A stretch of 64,000 nucleotides of DNA, taken from JACJXF01 sp964404825. Lineage in GTDB: Bacteria > Bacteroidota > Bacteroidia > Bacteroidales > GCA-2748055. The position numbers and the translations under genes were made by a program. The notes below the pieces were generated by a model. It made no database searches and was not told the DNA's origin. It worked only from the letters and a program-made list of their open reading frames with translations. This document shows positions 17,784 to 28,100 of the stretch, in pieces. Every line of letters starts with the position of its first letter. Position 1 is the stretch's first letter. Location of the stretch: NCBI GenBank assembly GCA_964404825.1, contig CAYOLQ010000005.1:8846-72845 (forward strand). Reading direction: 5' to 3'.

Positions 17784-19034
17784 ATGTCCAGTTTGCATTT
17801 TTATATTGAAAAACGAAAACCCAAAAAAGGAACAGATTCTAATGCTGAGAGTCCTGTTATTGTATCGTTTTCTTATTCTTCAAATCGGGTGAAAGTTTAT
17901 ACAGGTCGAAAAGTAAGGCAACAGGAATGGGACAAATCAAATGAAAGAGCATTTCCCGCGTTTTTGAGTGCAGTGGAATTAAACCCTTATCTGGATTTGC
18001 TGGAGGAAAGGATTAGAAGGCATTACTCTATATTATTATCGGACGGAGTTATTCCGGATGCTGCTGATTTTCAGAATCAAATCCGTTTCATGGTTAAATC
18101 ATCTGTGCCTTCCTTTTTCGGATTGATGTTGCGTTTTATGGAGGAGAGCAATAGTAAGTGGAGCCAATCCACATTTAAGAAAATGAAAACTTTTTATTCT
18201 CAGCTTCAAAAATTTTCTAAGGAAAAAAAAGAATTGCTAAATCCCGGAAAGATTGACCAGAATTTTGCAGATAAACTAATCAATTATTATCGTGAAAAAG
18301 GTCTCATGGATTCAAGTATTAAAAAAAACCTTGATCTCCTTAAATGGTTTTTGAACTGGTGCATGAATCGGAAACTCATATACTCCAGAGATTATGAGCA
18401 TATCCGTTTTTCCCCCGAAAAAAATAATATATCTTTCAACGAAGTATTTCTCAGATGGCAGGAATTAATCATTTTTTTTAATATTGAAGGATTATCAAAA
18501 AAAGAAATTTGGAGCAGAGATATTTTTTGTTTTATCTGCTTTTCCGGCATCAGGTTTTCAAAAATTTCAGGTATTACCAAAGCAAATTTAAATAGCCGCC
18601 ATATACAATACGATGAACATATAGAACGCAAAGTTCTGTTAAACCGTTTTGCCAGCGAAATATGTAAAAGATATCAAAACAGGTTTTACCGGAATGATAC
18701 TCTTTTCCCTGCAATGTCGCTTATTAGCTTTCATAAATATTTACGTTCAGCTGCGGAGAAATCCGGACTAAACCGAATGACATTCCCGAAAGAATCCTTT
18801 TCTGAAATGAGGCCGTTGTATCAGCAGATTAGCGCCAGAATTGCAATGAATACTCACTATTCTGTTGCAGTAAAACTAGATAATTCAGGCGTTTTGTTTA
18901 AAAAGGTTAACAAAGATTCGGTTAAATCAAGAATATTTATGCTTTCAGGCGCTGAACAAATGGCAGAAGAAAAGCAACTTAACACATCAGATATGCTTTA
19001 TGAATCCATCCGAAATTCTGGGATGCGCCCTTAG
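17784..19034 (+). CDS. Tyrosine-recombinase-like protein, apparently catalytically degenerate
   Basis: I start at ATG 17784 (416 residues); a TTG at 17775 is in frame. The N-terminal part resembles the Bacteroides-type Arm DNA-binding domain (VKVYTGRKVRQQEWD), the middle a phage-integrase SAM-like core-binding domain (SFFGLMLRFMEESNSKWSQSTFKKM), and the C-terminal part the recombinase fold (DIFCFICFSGIRFSKISGIT, with the first catalytic Arg). The later motifs fail. Where HxxR is expected I see ISARIAM, with no His. No GH(S/T) motif follows, and the expected Tyr near the end appears as Phe (RIFMLSG). It probably binds DNA without recombining it. It overlaps the methyltransferase gene by 35 bases. 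Confidence 0.72.
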   Translation: MSSLHFYIEKRKPKKGTDSNAESPVIVSFSYSSNRVKVYTGRKVRQQEWDKSNERAFPAFLSAVELNPYLDLLEERIRRHYSILLSDGVIPDAADFQNQIRFMVKSSVPSFFGLMLRFMEESNSKWSQSTFKKMKTFYSQLQKFSKEKKELLNPGKIDQNFADKLINYYREKGLMDSSIKKNLDLLKWFLNWCMNRKLIYSRDYEHIRFSPEKNNISFNEVFLRWQELIIFFNIEGLSKKEIWSRDIFCFICFSGIRFSKISGITKANLNSRHIQYDEHIERKVLLNRFASEICKRYQNRFYRNDTLFPAMSLISFHKYLRSAAEKSGLNRMTFPKESFSEMRPLYQQISARIAMNTHYSVAVKLDNSGVLFKKVNKDSVKSRIFMLSGAEQMAEEKQLNTSDMLYESIRNSGMRP

Positions 19035-19713
19035 CGCTTATTACGCGGGTGATTCATCCGCAGAAATAATAATTCACAGTCCGGAATTTGATCCGGATCA
19101 TCAGCCGGTTTCTCATTATTTCAGAGGATATAATGAAATGCCTGAAATTGAGCGTGAAGCTATTAACTTGTCGCGTGGAACCATTCTCGATATTGGTGCA
19201 GGAGCAGGCTCTCATTGTCTTGAATTACAAAAATTTGGTCTTAGTATCACAGCTTTGGAATTGTCTTCAGCAGCTTGCCAAATTATGAAAAAGCGGGGAG
19301 TTAAAAATGTTTTAAATCGTGATGTCTTTGATCCGGCTCCCGGGAAATTTGATACACTTCTCATGCTGATGAATGGGATTGGCATCGTGCACTCCATTGA
19401 AGGATTGTCGCTGTTTCTTAAACATATCAAAGGCTATTTGAATCCTGGCGGACAACTGCTTTTCGATTCAGCTAACCTGATATACCTGATAAGTGATGAT
19501 GAAACCTGTGAAATCCTCAGGATGCAGGACCAAAGGTATTTTGGGGAAATTGAATTCGTTATGGAGTTTAACGGAAAGAAGTCAGATTCATTTTATTGGT
19601 TGTATGTGGATTTCGATACGCTGTGTCAATATGCAGAGAAGGAGGGGTTTAAGCCTGAATTAATTATGCAGGATCAGAATTTTCAGTACCTTGCCAGATT
19701 AAGCATTTTATAA
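19000..19713 (+). CDS. Class I SAM-dependent methyltransferase
   Basis: A 237-residue protein starting at ATG 19000, inside the last codons of the integrase-like gene, so the two are probably translated from one message. SAM-binding motif I is ILDIGAGAGSHCLEL (about 61-75), with the acidic end of beta 2 in ITALELS, and LNRDVFD and LLFDSANL further on. The fold is a Rossmann methyltransferase, and the substrate cannot be read from sequence. The first 60 residues (HSPEFDPDHQPVSHYFRGYNEMP) resemble no specific family I can name. Confidence 0.82.
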   Translation: MNPSEILGCALSAYYAGDSSAEIIIHSPEFDPDHQPVSHYFRGYNEMPEIEREAINLSRGTILDIGAGAGSHCLELQKFGLSITALELSSAACQIMKKRGVKNVLNRDVFDPAPGKFDTLLMLMNGIGIVHSIEGLSLFLKHIKGYLNPGGQLLFDSANLIYLISDDETCEILRMQDQRYFGEIEFVMEFNGKKSDSFYWLYVDFDTLCQYAEKEGFKPELIMQDQNFQYLARLSIL

Positions 19714-19754
19714 ACTTCATAATTCCGCAGATCCCTCAAAGCATCGTCAATGGA

Positions 19755-19818
19755 GTGTCATTCTGAACGAAGCGAAGAACCGAGTACGCTGGCGTACGAG
19801 CTCACCGTAGGTAATCTC
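19755..19818. repeat. REP-like repeat relic with an embedded palindrome
   Basis: The stretch GTCATTCTGAACGAAGCGAAGAA resembles a short interspersed repeat (GTCATTCTGAGCGAAGCGAAGAATCTC) that I know from many bacterial genomes. After GAAGAA a G+C-rich block follows that contains the inverted repeat GTACGC-TG-GCGTAC (19784-19797), and AATCTCT resumes at about 19812. It could be a repeat interrupted by a small palindromic insertion. No gene is present between 19714 and 19924. Confidence 0.5.
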
Positions 19819-19924
19819 TTATTATTTTACCTGACAACATTGAATTTTTAATACTAACTGAAAATGGTATTTTGAAGCTTGAGGGCTATTGATTAGATTT
19901 GAAAAAAAAAGAAAAATCCTTATA

Positions 19925-20770
19925 ATGCATTTTAAAGCGAAATTTTTCAAAATCCTTTTTATTTTTCCCTTCTTCAGAAAACGATATTTCGGATTTTATA
20001 AGAAGCTTTTTAAACCCCGAAAACTTTTTCAGGGACAATCTACTGTTTGCCGGTTTGATTCCAGCCTGAAAATCAATGTTGATATGGACGAATGGATCCA
20101 GCAGCACATTTATTTTTTTGGATCATGGGATGAACGCGGTACCAATTTTTTAAAACTTAATTTAAACCCCGGAGACGTATTTTTTGATGTTGGCGCCAAT
20201 ATTGGGTGCTTCTCACTTATAGCATCTAAAATTGTAGGGACTGAAGGAAAAGTGCATTCATTTGAACCTGTTACAAGGGTTTATGAAAAGTTACTTGCTA
20301 ATATTCAACTCAATGGTCTGAAAAACATTACTGCTAAACGGAAAGCAGTTTTTGAATCTTCCGGAACACTTGAATTATTTGTTTCATCAAACGAAAATGT
20401 AGGTATGTCGAGTATTTTTCACCATGATACCGAAAGCGGTCAGGTGGAAATAGCAGAATCCATAAGCCTAGATGAATATGTTCAGAAAGAGGGTATTACT
20501 GAAATTAAAATGATTAAAATTGATATAGAGGGAGCTGAGATCTTTGCATTAAGAGGGATGAAACAAATCCTGAAGGAATTAAAACCGGTATTAATCATCG
20601 AAATTAGTAAAGATGTTTTTCAAAACACGAAAATGGAAGGCAATGAGGTACTGGAATTCATGCAAAGCATGAGGTATGAGATCAGAAAAATTTATAAATG
20701 CGGACATACGGGCCCTGTATCAGAAACGAAATCAGAATATACAAATTATGCTTTTTTCCCTATTGATTAG
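19925..20770 (+). CDS. FkbM family methyltransferase
   Basis: I place the start at ATG 19925 (281 residues); a TTG at 19889, with GAGG just upstream, would add 12 residues. The SAM-binding loop is VFFDVGANIGCFSLIAS, followed by VHSFEPVTRVYEKL, then the conserved SLDEYVQKEGITEIKMIKIDIEGAEIFALRGM segment that defines FkbM proteins (split here by its parts: SLDEYV and IKIDIEGAE). FkbM enzymes O-methylate sugars or polyketides. In this context, modification of a surface glycan is plausible but unproven. Its stop overlaps the stop of the convergent propeller gene by four bases. Confidence 0.85.
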   Translation: MHFKAKFFKILFIFPFFRKRYFGFYKKLFKPRKLFQGQSTVCRFDSSLKINVDMDEWIQQHIYFFGSWDERGTNFLKLNLNPGDVFFDVGANIGCFSLIASKIVGTEGKVHSFEPVTRVYEKLLANIQLNGLKNITAKRKAVFESSGTLELFVSSNENVGMSSIFHHDTESGQVEIAESISLDEYVQKEGITEIKMIKIDIEGAEIFALRGMKQILKELKPVLIIEISKDVFQNTKMEGNEVLEFMQSMRYEIRKIYKCGHTGPVSETKSEYTNYAFFPID

Positions 20771-21783
20771 CTGGAACTCCGAAACTCACCATTTTTAAAA
20801 ACTGTCAGTCCCTTCTCCGTTCCGATCCAAATAGATCCATCCAAATCTTTTGCCATACAAAAAATTGTATATCCGCTTATCCCGTTTTCTACTGAGTAAT
20901 GTTCCCAAACATTTTGTTTCCTTACAAAGATACCATCTTCAGTTCCGGCCCAAATTTCGTCCATGCTGAATTCATAAACACACCTTACTTTTTCATCCCT
21001 CAAAAAATATTCAAAATCACCGTTGTCAACTTTTGTCTCACCCTTGTTACGCGTTAAGCCTTTTAACGATCCAAACCAGATCGAACTGTCAGCACTTGCC
21101 ATTACACAAAAAATGGTATCTGTTGTAAGTTCACCATTATAATTCAGATATGGATTATCGGCTCCTCCCAATAACTGCGATGCACCGGTTATCGCATCCG
21201 TTTCAGGATTATATTTAACACGATAGAGGAATAACCCATTTGTACCGAAAAAAGCATCATTATAGCGGAAGGCCATCGAGTTTACACGGGTTATGGAAAC
21301 CAGACTCAGTGCAATATATTTATTCTGAAGGAATATGTTACCGTCAAACATTGATAGCCCTGCAGGAATTCCAAACCACTTCCGATCCCCAAAACCAGTA
21401 TTAAAAATAGTTACGGAATTTAATGAAACACCGGGTTGATTCCGGGTAAACGAATCAATAATGCCGCTTTCTGGCTGTACAGTGTATGCTCCCGACTCCG
21501 CACCAATGAAAATATTGTTTTCTTTTGTTTGCAAAGAATTGATCCTGACATTTTTGAGCGCGGTAAAGGACAGCCATTTAGTATTATCAGACCTGAACAA
21601 ACCAGAATCAGTGCCTATCCACTTATCTCCGGAGGGATCAATTACAATTGCATTAATCTGCAACTTTCCTGGCATATAAGTATTTACTTCCTCAAATCCG
21701 GCTTCAGTTTTACTATCGTTTTCTTTTTTGCACTGAATAAAAACAATAGTAATACCAAGGAGTAGTAACCAATTTTTTCTCAT
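20767..21783 (-). CDS. Beta-propeller lipoprotein with two-component-regulator-type repeats
   Basis: A 338-residue protein with a lipoprotein signal (LLLLGITIVFIQC, acylated Cys18) and a series of short repeats with Trp-Ile/Phe-Gly-Thr cores: DKWIGTDSGLF, SIWFGSLKGLTR, EIWAGTEDGIFV and SIWIGTEKGLTVF. These match the propeller repeats found in the sensor part of hybrid two-component systems, but no kinase or membrane-spanning part is present. It is likely a stand-alone periplasmic or surface propeller. It follows the DUF362 gene by 18 bases on the same strand, so the two are probably one operon. Confidence 0.85.
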   Translation of the reverse strand: MRKNWLLLLGITIVFIQCKKENDSKTEAGFEEVNTYMPGKLQINAIVIDPSGDKWIGTDSGLFRSDNTKWLSFTALKNVRINSLQTKENNIFIGAESGAYTVQPESGIIDSFTRNQPGVSLNSVTIFNTGFGDRKWFGIPAGLSMFDGNIFLQNKYIALSLVSITRVNSMAFRYNDAFFGTNGLFLYRVKYNPETDAITGASQLLGGADNPYLNYNGELTTDTIFCVMASADSSIWFGSLKGLTRNKGETKVDNGDFEYFLRDEKVRCVYEFSMDEIWAGTEDGIFVRKQNVWEHYSVENGISGYTIFCMAKDLDGSIWIGTEKGLTVFKNGEFRSSS

Positions 21784-21801
21784 AATCAGAAAATAGTTTC
21801 T

Positions 21802-23982
21802 TTAGTTATTTCCAACTATCATTCTTGCTGTAAAAGTGAAGGTGGATTTACCTGAAGCTGTGATTTTGCAAAGATATACTCCTTTAGAAATTGAATAGTC
21901 AGACAGATTAAAAGTTAAGGAATTTCTGCCTGTTAACTGATTTTTGCCGGAACTGCTAAGTATCAATTTACCTTCTGTGGAATAAATTTCCGCACGTACT
22001 AAAGCATTCTCGCTGAGATTATAACTGAATGTTACCCTATCGATAACAGGATTCGGATAAACAGTACAGGCAGTAAGCTTATTTTCCCGTATGCTGTTGT
22101 TCAGGTCAACGATAATAAGGGATGTTGCTGTCAGATTCCCATCAACTGTGATAGCTTTTATTGTGGTATTTCCGCTTTTTAGTGGATGCACCAGGCCGTT
22201 TTGATCAACTGTAGCAATAGTATTGTCGCTGCTTAGCCATATAATCCCTTTATTCGGGGTGTTTTCAGGGGATAAATCTGCAACAAGAAGTGTATTTTCA
22301 GTAATTGTCATGGCAGATGGGACTGTGATTCCGGAAACATGTACCATCTGGTTTTCAGCAAGACTTTCCGGGTGCACCGAAAGTTCAATTCCTTTATTTA
22401 TACCGAGATTCTTACTGTATTCCTTTTTGGCGGCATCATTCCAGTGTTCATGAACACCAAGGGAACCAACCGGTGAGCTGTGATCAGCATGATTTGGATC
22501 GTATTGAATCCCTTCCGGCCAGTTTGCGGGATCTGCAGCCTGATGAATATAATCCTGAACTCCTGTCCATGTTGGGAAAAGCACATTTGCGTGACTTTCT
22601 TTGTAGTTGGCATATTCGTAGTAGAGGAAATCAAAGCCTACCGACTCAATGGCCACTGCATCCTGCGAAAGGAACAGGGAAGATGTCCAATCGTTATTAA
22701 ATGGATCCATTTTCCATTTTTCAACTGTTCCGAACCAGTCTCTGCCACTCCATATAGCATCAACAATGTAAACCAGGGTGTTGCCGCCAAGTTTTTCATG
22801 CGCCATATAGTCAACTATATGTCTGTAAATACCCATAACCTTATTTTCTGCATTATCAGGATAGTCGTAATGCAGGGCTCCCATACTCTGATTGGTAGCA
22901 TTCTGGTCAGAATCTATTACAGATCCCTGATGGTTTTTTGCTGCAATGGTAATTCCGGCCGAGCCATGAGATTTCAGACAAGGCATATTGATAAGGTAAG
23001 AAGCATCAACATATGCTTTAGGTAATCTAGATTGAAAATTGCCATCACTGTTAAAATAAACATTACCTGCAGAAATAAGAGTCTGTTCCCTGCCGTCGGT
23101 TCCTTTTCCTTCGAAATAATGAACATTCGGATATTTGGTATGACATTTATCCCAGTATTCATTTGAAAAACCGCGATAGGGATCTCCGATTGTTATATCA
23201 GACTGAGCGATATGCAGAGTATCGACAAGCTGCTGCAAAAGAGCGAGAACAAGCTGCGGGGTTGAATTCATACCTTCCTTCATAGTCCTGCCACCGTTAC
23301 CATTACTTGTAAGGTTAAGCTTTACAACAATTTTTTCACCTGCTGTATATCCTTTCCACCCGTACCCCTTAGTATAATTGAAATACTTAAAAAGGGCATC
23401 CCAGGATTCGGCAGATGTTGAACGACCCGTCAGGTTCTTTAAACCATTTGAAAGCATTTTATTTACTGCAATCTGGTTGGTATTCTTGTCCATATACCAA
23501 TAGTCGCCTGAAATATTTGTACAGTTTTCATTGGTTGAACCTTTGTCCATAATCCATGATACTCTTCCAGGGTATATTCCTTTCGCTTCTCCCATGGGAT
23601 CATTTGGCAAATCGGTAAAACTGTCTGCTTTTTCAGAAGATCCAAGCACTGTAAGTGCATTTTGCCCGAAGACAAGCAGGCCTGCAGCAATTGCAGCAAA
23701 TCCAAAAAATATGGCTGTTTTATATTTTGACAACCGGAAATGCTCATTAGCTTTTCTGAACGCCAAAACAGAACCACTGAGGGATAAGAGGTAGATCACA
23801 AATCCACTCATTATGGGCGCTACAGCCCTCATACAAGGGTAGACAGCTCTGCTCGGTTTTGGGATAACACGGATTAAAAACCAAACCACTGATCCAATTC
23901 CAAGAACGAAAAATGAGATTCTTACAACTGTTTTTCGGGACTTGATTTTTGATATAAATAAAGCAAAAAAATCTTTTACCAT
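21802..23982 (-). CDS. DUF362 protein with Ig-like domain and type IX secretion C-terminal domain
   Basis: The 726-residue protein has an N-terminal region with about three hydrophobic helices (ISFFVLGIGSVVWFLI, IMSGFVIYLLSLSGSVLAF, AIFFGFAAIAAGLLVFG). A DUF362 domain follows at about 190-470, with VKLNLTSNG, NMPCLKSHGSAGITIAAKNHQGS and VDAIWSGRDW. Then comes a Big_2-like Ig domain (WLSSDNTIATVDQNGLVHPLKSGNTTI read in parts) and a type IX sorting domain (TVYPNPVIDRVTFSY ... GVYLCKITASG). The type IX domain predicts transport across the outer membrane, but multiple N-terminal helices predict an inner-membrane protein. The third helix may be the effective export signal. Function of DUF362 proteins is poorly known; some bind Fe-S clusters, but I see no Cys motif. 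Confidence 0.83.
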   Translation of the reverse strand: MVKDFFALFISKIKSRKTVVRISFFVLGIGSVVWFLIRVIPKPSRAVYPCMRAVAPIMSGFVIYLLSLSGSVLAFRKANEHFRLSKYKTAIFFGFAAIAAGLLVFGQNALTVLGSSEKADSFTDLPNDPMGEAKGIYPGRVSWIMDKGSTNENCTNISGDYWYMDKNTNQIAVNKMLSNGLKNLTGRSTSAESWDALFKYFNYTKGYGWKGYTAGEKIVVKLNLTSNGNGGRTMKEGMNSTPQLVLALLQQLVDTLHIAQSDITIGDPYRGFSNEYWDKCHTKYPNVHYFEGKGTDGREQTLISAGNVYFNSDGNFQSRLPKAYVDASYLINMPCLKSHGSAGITIAAKNHQGSVIDSDQNATNQSMGALHYDYPDNAENKVMGIYRHIVDYMAHEKLGGNTLVYIVDAIWSGRDWFGTVEKWKMDPFNNDWTSSLFLSQDAVAIESVGFDFLYYEYANYKESHANVLFPTWTGVQDYIHQAADPANWPEGIQYDPNHADHSSPVGSLGVHEHWNDAAKKEYSKNLGINKGIELSVHPESLAENQMVHVSGITVPSAMTITENTLLVADLSPENTPNKGIIWLSSDNTIATVDQNGLVHPLKSGNTTIKAITVDGNLTATSLIIVDLNNSIRENKLTACTVYPNPVIDRVTFSYNLSENALVRAEIYSTEGKLILSSSGKNQLTGRNSLTFNLSDYSISKGVYLCKITASGKSTFTFTARMIVGNN

Positions 23983-24220
23983 TGCAATAGTTATTATTGA
24001 GGTATGAGGTATAATTAATGCAGATTTCCAGATTCAATAATACAAAATCAATTACTTAACGGAAAGTAAAAAATGTAAAATGGGTTATCTGACCCTCTTT
24101 TTTGGAACATTTAGCAACATTCTGAATAAGCACAACAAGTTTTTCAAATTCCTTCAATCTGTATTTCGATTATTTTCACAATCTTTGAGAAGAAAAATAC
24201 AAATTTAATATAGCTAACAA

Positions 24221-25129
24221 GTGAAACCAACATTATTAATTCTTGCTGCAGGCATGGGCAGTCGTTACGGAAGTATGAAACAAACAGAACAATTCGGCCC
24301 TTCCGGAGAAACAATAACTGACTATTCAATTTTTGATGCACAAAGAGCAGGATTCGGGAGAGTCGTTTTTGTAATCTCACCATCTATGGAGGATGAATTC
24401 AACTCCAGCTATATCAGAAAGTTTCCTGCAAATATCGATATCGATTATGTTATTCAGAGCATCGATAAAGTTCCTGCAGGTACCAGGATATCCCCCGAAA
24501 GAAAAAAACCATGGGGAACAGCACATGCTGTGCTTATGGCTGCTGAGAAAATCGACACCCCATTTGCCGTAATTAATGCAGATGATTTTTATGGAAGAGA
24601 GAGTTATAAAATAATTGCCGATTATCTTACCGCAACTACTGAAGGCAGCATTCTTGAACATTGTCTGGCCGGGTATCCCATCCGTAATACACTTTCAAAG
24701 TATGGTACCGTTTCACGCGGAGTTTGTGAAACAGATAGCCACGGTTACCTTGTTTCCATAACCGAAAGAACAAAAATTAAAGAGACTTCCAAGGGAATTA
24801 TTAATATGGAGGATAACGGGGAAGAGTTATTGCTTCCTGCTAATTGTCTTGTTTCCATGAACCTCTTTGGAGTAACCCCGGGAGTATTTCCATTTCTGAA
24901 AGAACAGTTTAACGAGTTCATTGCGAAAAATTCGATGGATCCGAAGGCCGAACTATATATACCATTGGTGGCCGACAGGTTAATTCGCGAAAAGAAGGCC
25001 AGGATAAGGGTATTAAAAACCGATGCTACCTGGTTTGGAGTAACCTATAAGGAAGATCGACCCAATGTTCTTGAAATGATAAATTCTCTTGTAAAACAAG
25101 GTGTTTATCCGGACAATTTATGGCGTTAG
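24221..25129 (+). CDS. Sugar-phosphate nucleotidyltransferase family protein
   Basis: A 302-residue protein starting at GTG 24221; the family motif ILAAGMGSRYGSMKQTEQFG begins only six residues in, which fixes the start. This G-x-G-x-R/K loop binds the nucleoside triphosphate, and INADDFYGRESY (about 125-136) supplies the metal-binding Asp. The fold is the GT-A-like NTP transferase of sugar nucleotide synthesis. The glutamine-rich N-terminus and C-terminal TWFGVTYKEDRP are typical of Bacteroidota members annotated only as nucleotidyltransferases. Which NDP-sugar is made is unclear. It precedes the GH2 gene by 25 bases. Confidence 0.85.
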   Translation: MKPTLLILAAGMGSRYGSMKQTEQFGPSGETITDYSIFDAQRAGFGRVVFVISPSMEDEFNSSYIRKFPANIDIDYVIQSIDKVPAGTRISPERKKPWGTAHAVLMAAEKIDTPFAVINADDFYGRESYKIIADYLTATTEGSILEHCLAGYPIRNTLSKYGTVSRGVCETDSHGYLVSITERTKIKETSKGIINMEDNGEELLLPANCLVSMNLFGVTPGVFPFLKEQFNEFIAKNSMDPKAELYIPLVADRLIREKKARIRVLKTDATWFGVTYKEDRPNVLEMINSLVKQGVYPDNLWR

Positions 25130-25154
25130 TATCAATTTTATAAATGATTTCGGA

Positions 25155-28100
25155 ATGAGAAAGTTGAAGTATCTTTTCATATGTACTATCATGATTTGGG
25201 ACGTATCTGTGGCTCAGCAACCTGAATGGAATAATCCGGCAATCGTTCAGGTAAATAAGGAAACACCTCATGCTACCTTATTCCCTTTCGAAAATTCCGC
25301 ATTGGCATTGAATGCTGATCGGACAAAAAGCGCAAACTATTTATCATTAAATGGGGAATGGTTCTTTCACTACTCGGAAAAGCCGGCTGAAAGACCTAAA
25401 GAGTTCTTTAAAAACGAATTTGATGTTTCGGGTTGGGATCTAATACCGGTACCGGCAAACTGGGAGTTGCAGGGTTACGGAATTCCAATCTATGTTAATA
25501 TTCCATATGAATTCACTAAGAATCCAAATCCTCCGAATATCCCCGATGATCCAAATCCGGTAGGATCCTACAAAAGAAGTTTTACTCTACCTGCAAATTT
25601 TGAAGGTAAAGAAATATTTGTACACCTCGGAGCAGTAAAATCTGCGTTTTATATCTGGATTAACGGTCAGAAAGTTGGCTATAGTCAGGATAGCAAAACA
25701 CCAGCCGAATTTAATATTACTTCATATGTTCAGGCAGGTGAAAACACGATTTCTCTGGAAGTTTACCGCTGGTCTGATGGTTCATGGCTTGAATGTCAGG
25801 ATTTCTGGAGAATAAGCGGTATTGAGAGGGATGTTTATCTTTTTGCAACTCCAAAGTTTCATGTTTTTGACTTCTTTTGTAAAGCCGGGCTGGAGAATTA
25901 TTATACTGACGGGAATCTCGAAATTGAACTGAATGTTAAAAACTACCAGGGAATAAAAGGAACCTGTCAGGTAAAAGTAAGTCTTCTGAATAGTCCTATA
26001 GATGAGAATCCGGTATTCACGCAAAATGCCGAATTACGATTTAAATCCGAAAGCTCACTCCCGTTAAAATTCAGTACGAAACTTAAAAATCCACGGAAAT
26101 GGTCTGCCGAAACGCCTGAACTCTATACACTACTTATTGAAATCAGGGATCAGAAAGGCATACTGCTGGAGTCACTTTCCTGCAAAACAGGTTTTAGAAG
26201 TTCAGAAATTAAAAACGGACTTTACTTGTTTAATGGTAAAGCCATCAAAATTAAAGGCGTTAACCGCCATGAGCATGATGAATTTAATGGTCATGTTGTT
26301 TCAGAGGAGATGATGATCAGGGATATACAGCTGGTGAAACAGAATAACATTAATACTGTCCGGACTGCTCACTATCCCAATGATCCCCGCTTTTATGAAC
26401 TTTGTGATCAATACGGACTATATGTAATCGATGAAGCAAATATCGAAGCTCATGGCATGGGATATGATCCCGATAAAACACTTGGAAATAATCCGGTATT
26501 TAAACTCTCTCATCTCGACCGCACGCAGAGAATGCTGGAGAGAGACAAGAATCATCCCTGCATAATTATGTGGTCACTGGGAAACGAATCCGGTGATGGG
26601 GTTAATTTCGATGCAACTTATGATTATGTCAAATCACGTGATCTTTCCCGTCCCGTGCATTACGAAAGAGCAGAGGGTGGCAGAAATTCAGATCTCGAAT
26701 GTCCGATGTATTCACCCATTTCATATTTATCACAGTATGCTGAGAAAATCCGGCCAAAACCATTGATTATGTGCGAATATGCTCATGCAATGGGCAACAG
26801 TACAGGAAATTTTCAGGATTACTGGGATGTAATTGAGAGTAATGATCAGCTACAGGGTGGATCTATCTGGGACTGGGTCGATCAGGGATTTGCTAAATAC
26901 ACACCCGATGGTAGAAAATACTGGGCATATGGTGGCGATTACGGCCCTGCCGATGTTCCCAGCGATGGAACCTTTTGCCTGAATGGACTTGTATGGCCCG
27001 ATCGCAGCCCCAAACCCGGTTTGGCAGAAGTAAAAAAAGTATACCAGAATATTGGTTTTAAAATGGTTGCTTTTGCTAACGATATGATTGAAATCCGGAA
27101 TAAGTACGATTTTTTGAATCTTAAGGATTTTACCATTTACTGGGAAATTGAAGGTGAAGGAAAAGTGGTTCAGGATGGCATGATTGTAAATCCTGATATC
27201 GCTCCGGGAACCAGCAGAATTATGAACCTTGATATCAAATCATTCACCCCAAAACCCGGGGTGGAATATTTTATAAATTTCACGGCATTTGTAGATCACA
27301 ATCAGCCTCTTGTCCCGGCCGGACATATTTTTGCCATGGAGCAGTTCACGTTTCCCGGAACAGCGGGTAGTCTAAGCAATAAGGCAGAAGATCGTGGAGA
27401 TAAGATAGTAACCGAAACCAAAACCAGTCTGAGCATTCAGGCAGGTCAAAGCATTTACGAATTCAGTAAGACAGATGGACTTTTATATGCCATCAGTTTA
27501 AATGGTAAAAAAGTTAATGCAGGCAAACTTATGCCGAATTTCTGGCGCGCACCAACTGAAAACGATTTTGGAAATAATATGCCCGTTCGGCTGGGGATGT
27601 GGAAAGATGCGGGCAAAAATGCAGTACTAAAAGACTTCAAACATCAAATGGATGATAAAAAATATTACGTTATTGATGCAGACTATTGGTTACCCGATGT
27701 TGAGGCAAATCTGTATATAAATTATGAAATCAATGGCGAAGGTGAAATTCGGGTCGGAATGTTTATGGAACCGGCGGGGAAGGATTTTCCTGGAATGCCC
27801 CGATTCGGAATGACTATGGCTCTGACCTCCCCTTACGAAAACCTAGAGTGGTTTGGAAGAGGCCCTCACGAAAACTATAGCGATCGCAATACTTCTGCTT
27901 TTGTCGGGCATTATTCAGGAACCGTTACGAGCCAGTTTGTTCCCTATATCTCTCCACAGGAAAATGGCTATAAAACTGATACCAGATGGTTAATGCTTAA
28001 AGACCTGAATAACGACGGCCTCATGTTTAAAGCAGTTGATCGAATTTGTTTTTCTGCTTTGCACTATTCTTCTGAAGATCTCACAAGACCGAAAAGAGAT

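Noticed and set aside
17570..20770. An integrated prophage or genomic island with ends
   Set aside because: No tRNA target, flanking repeats, structural phage genes or active integrase are visible; only a degenerate recombinase-like gene remains.
22480..23025. A 181-codon plus-strand frame antisense to the DUF362 gene
   Set aside because: It is a shadow of the well-supported minus-strand gene and has no recognisable domain.
24083..24108. Terminator between the DUF362 gene and the nucleotidyltransferase
   Set aside because: The stem GGGT/ACCC is only four pairs and lies upstream, not downstream, of both genes.
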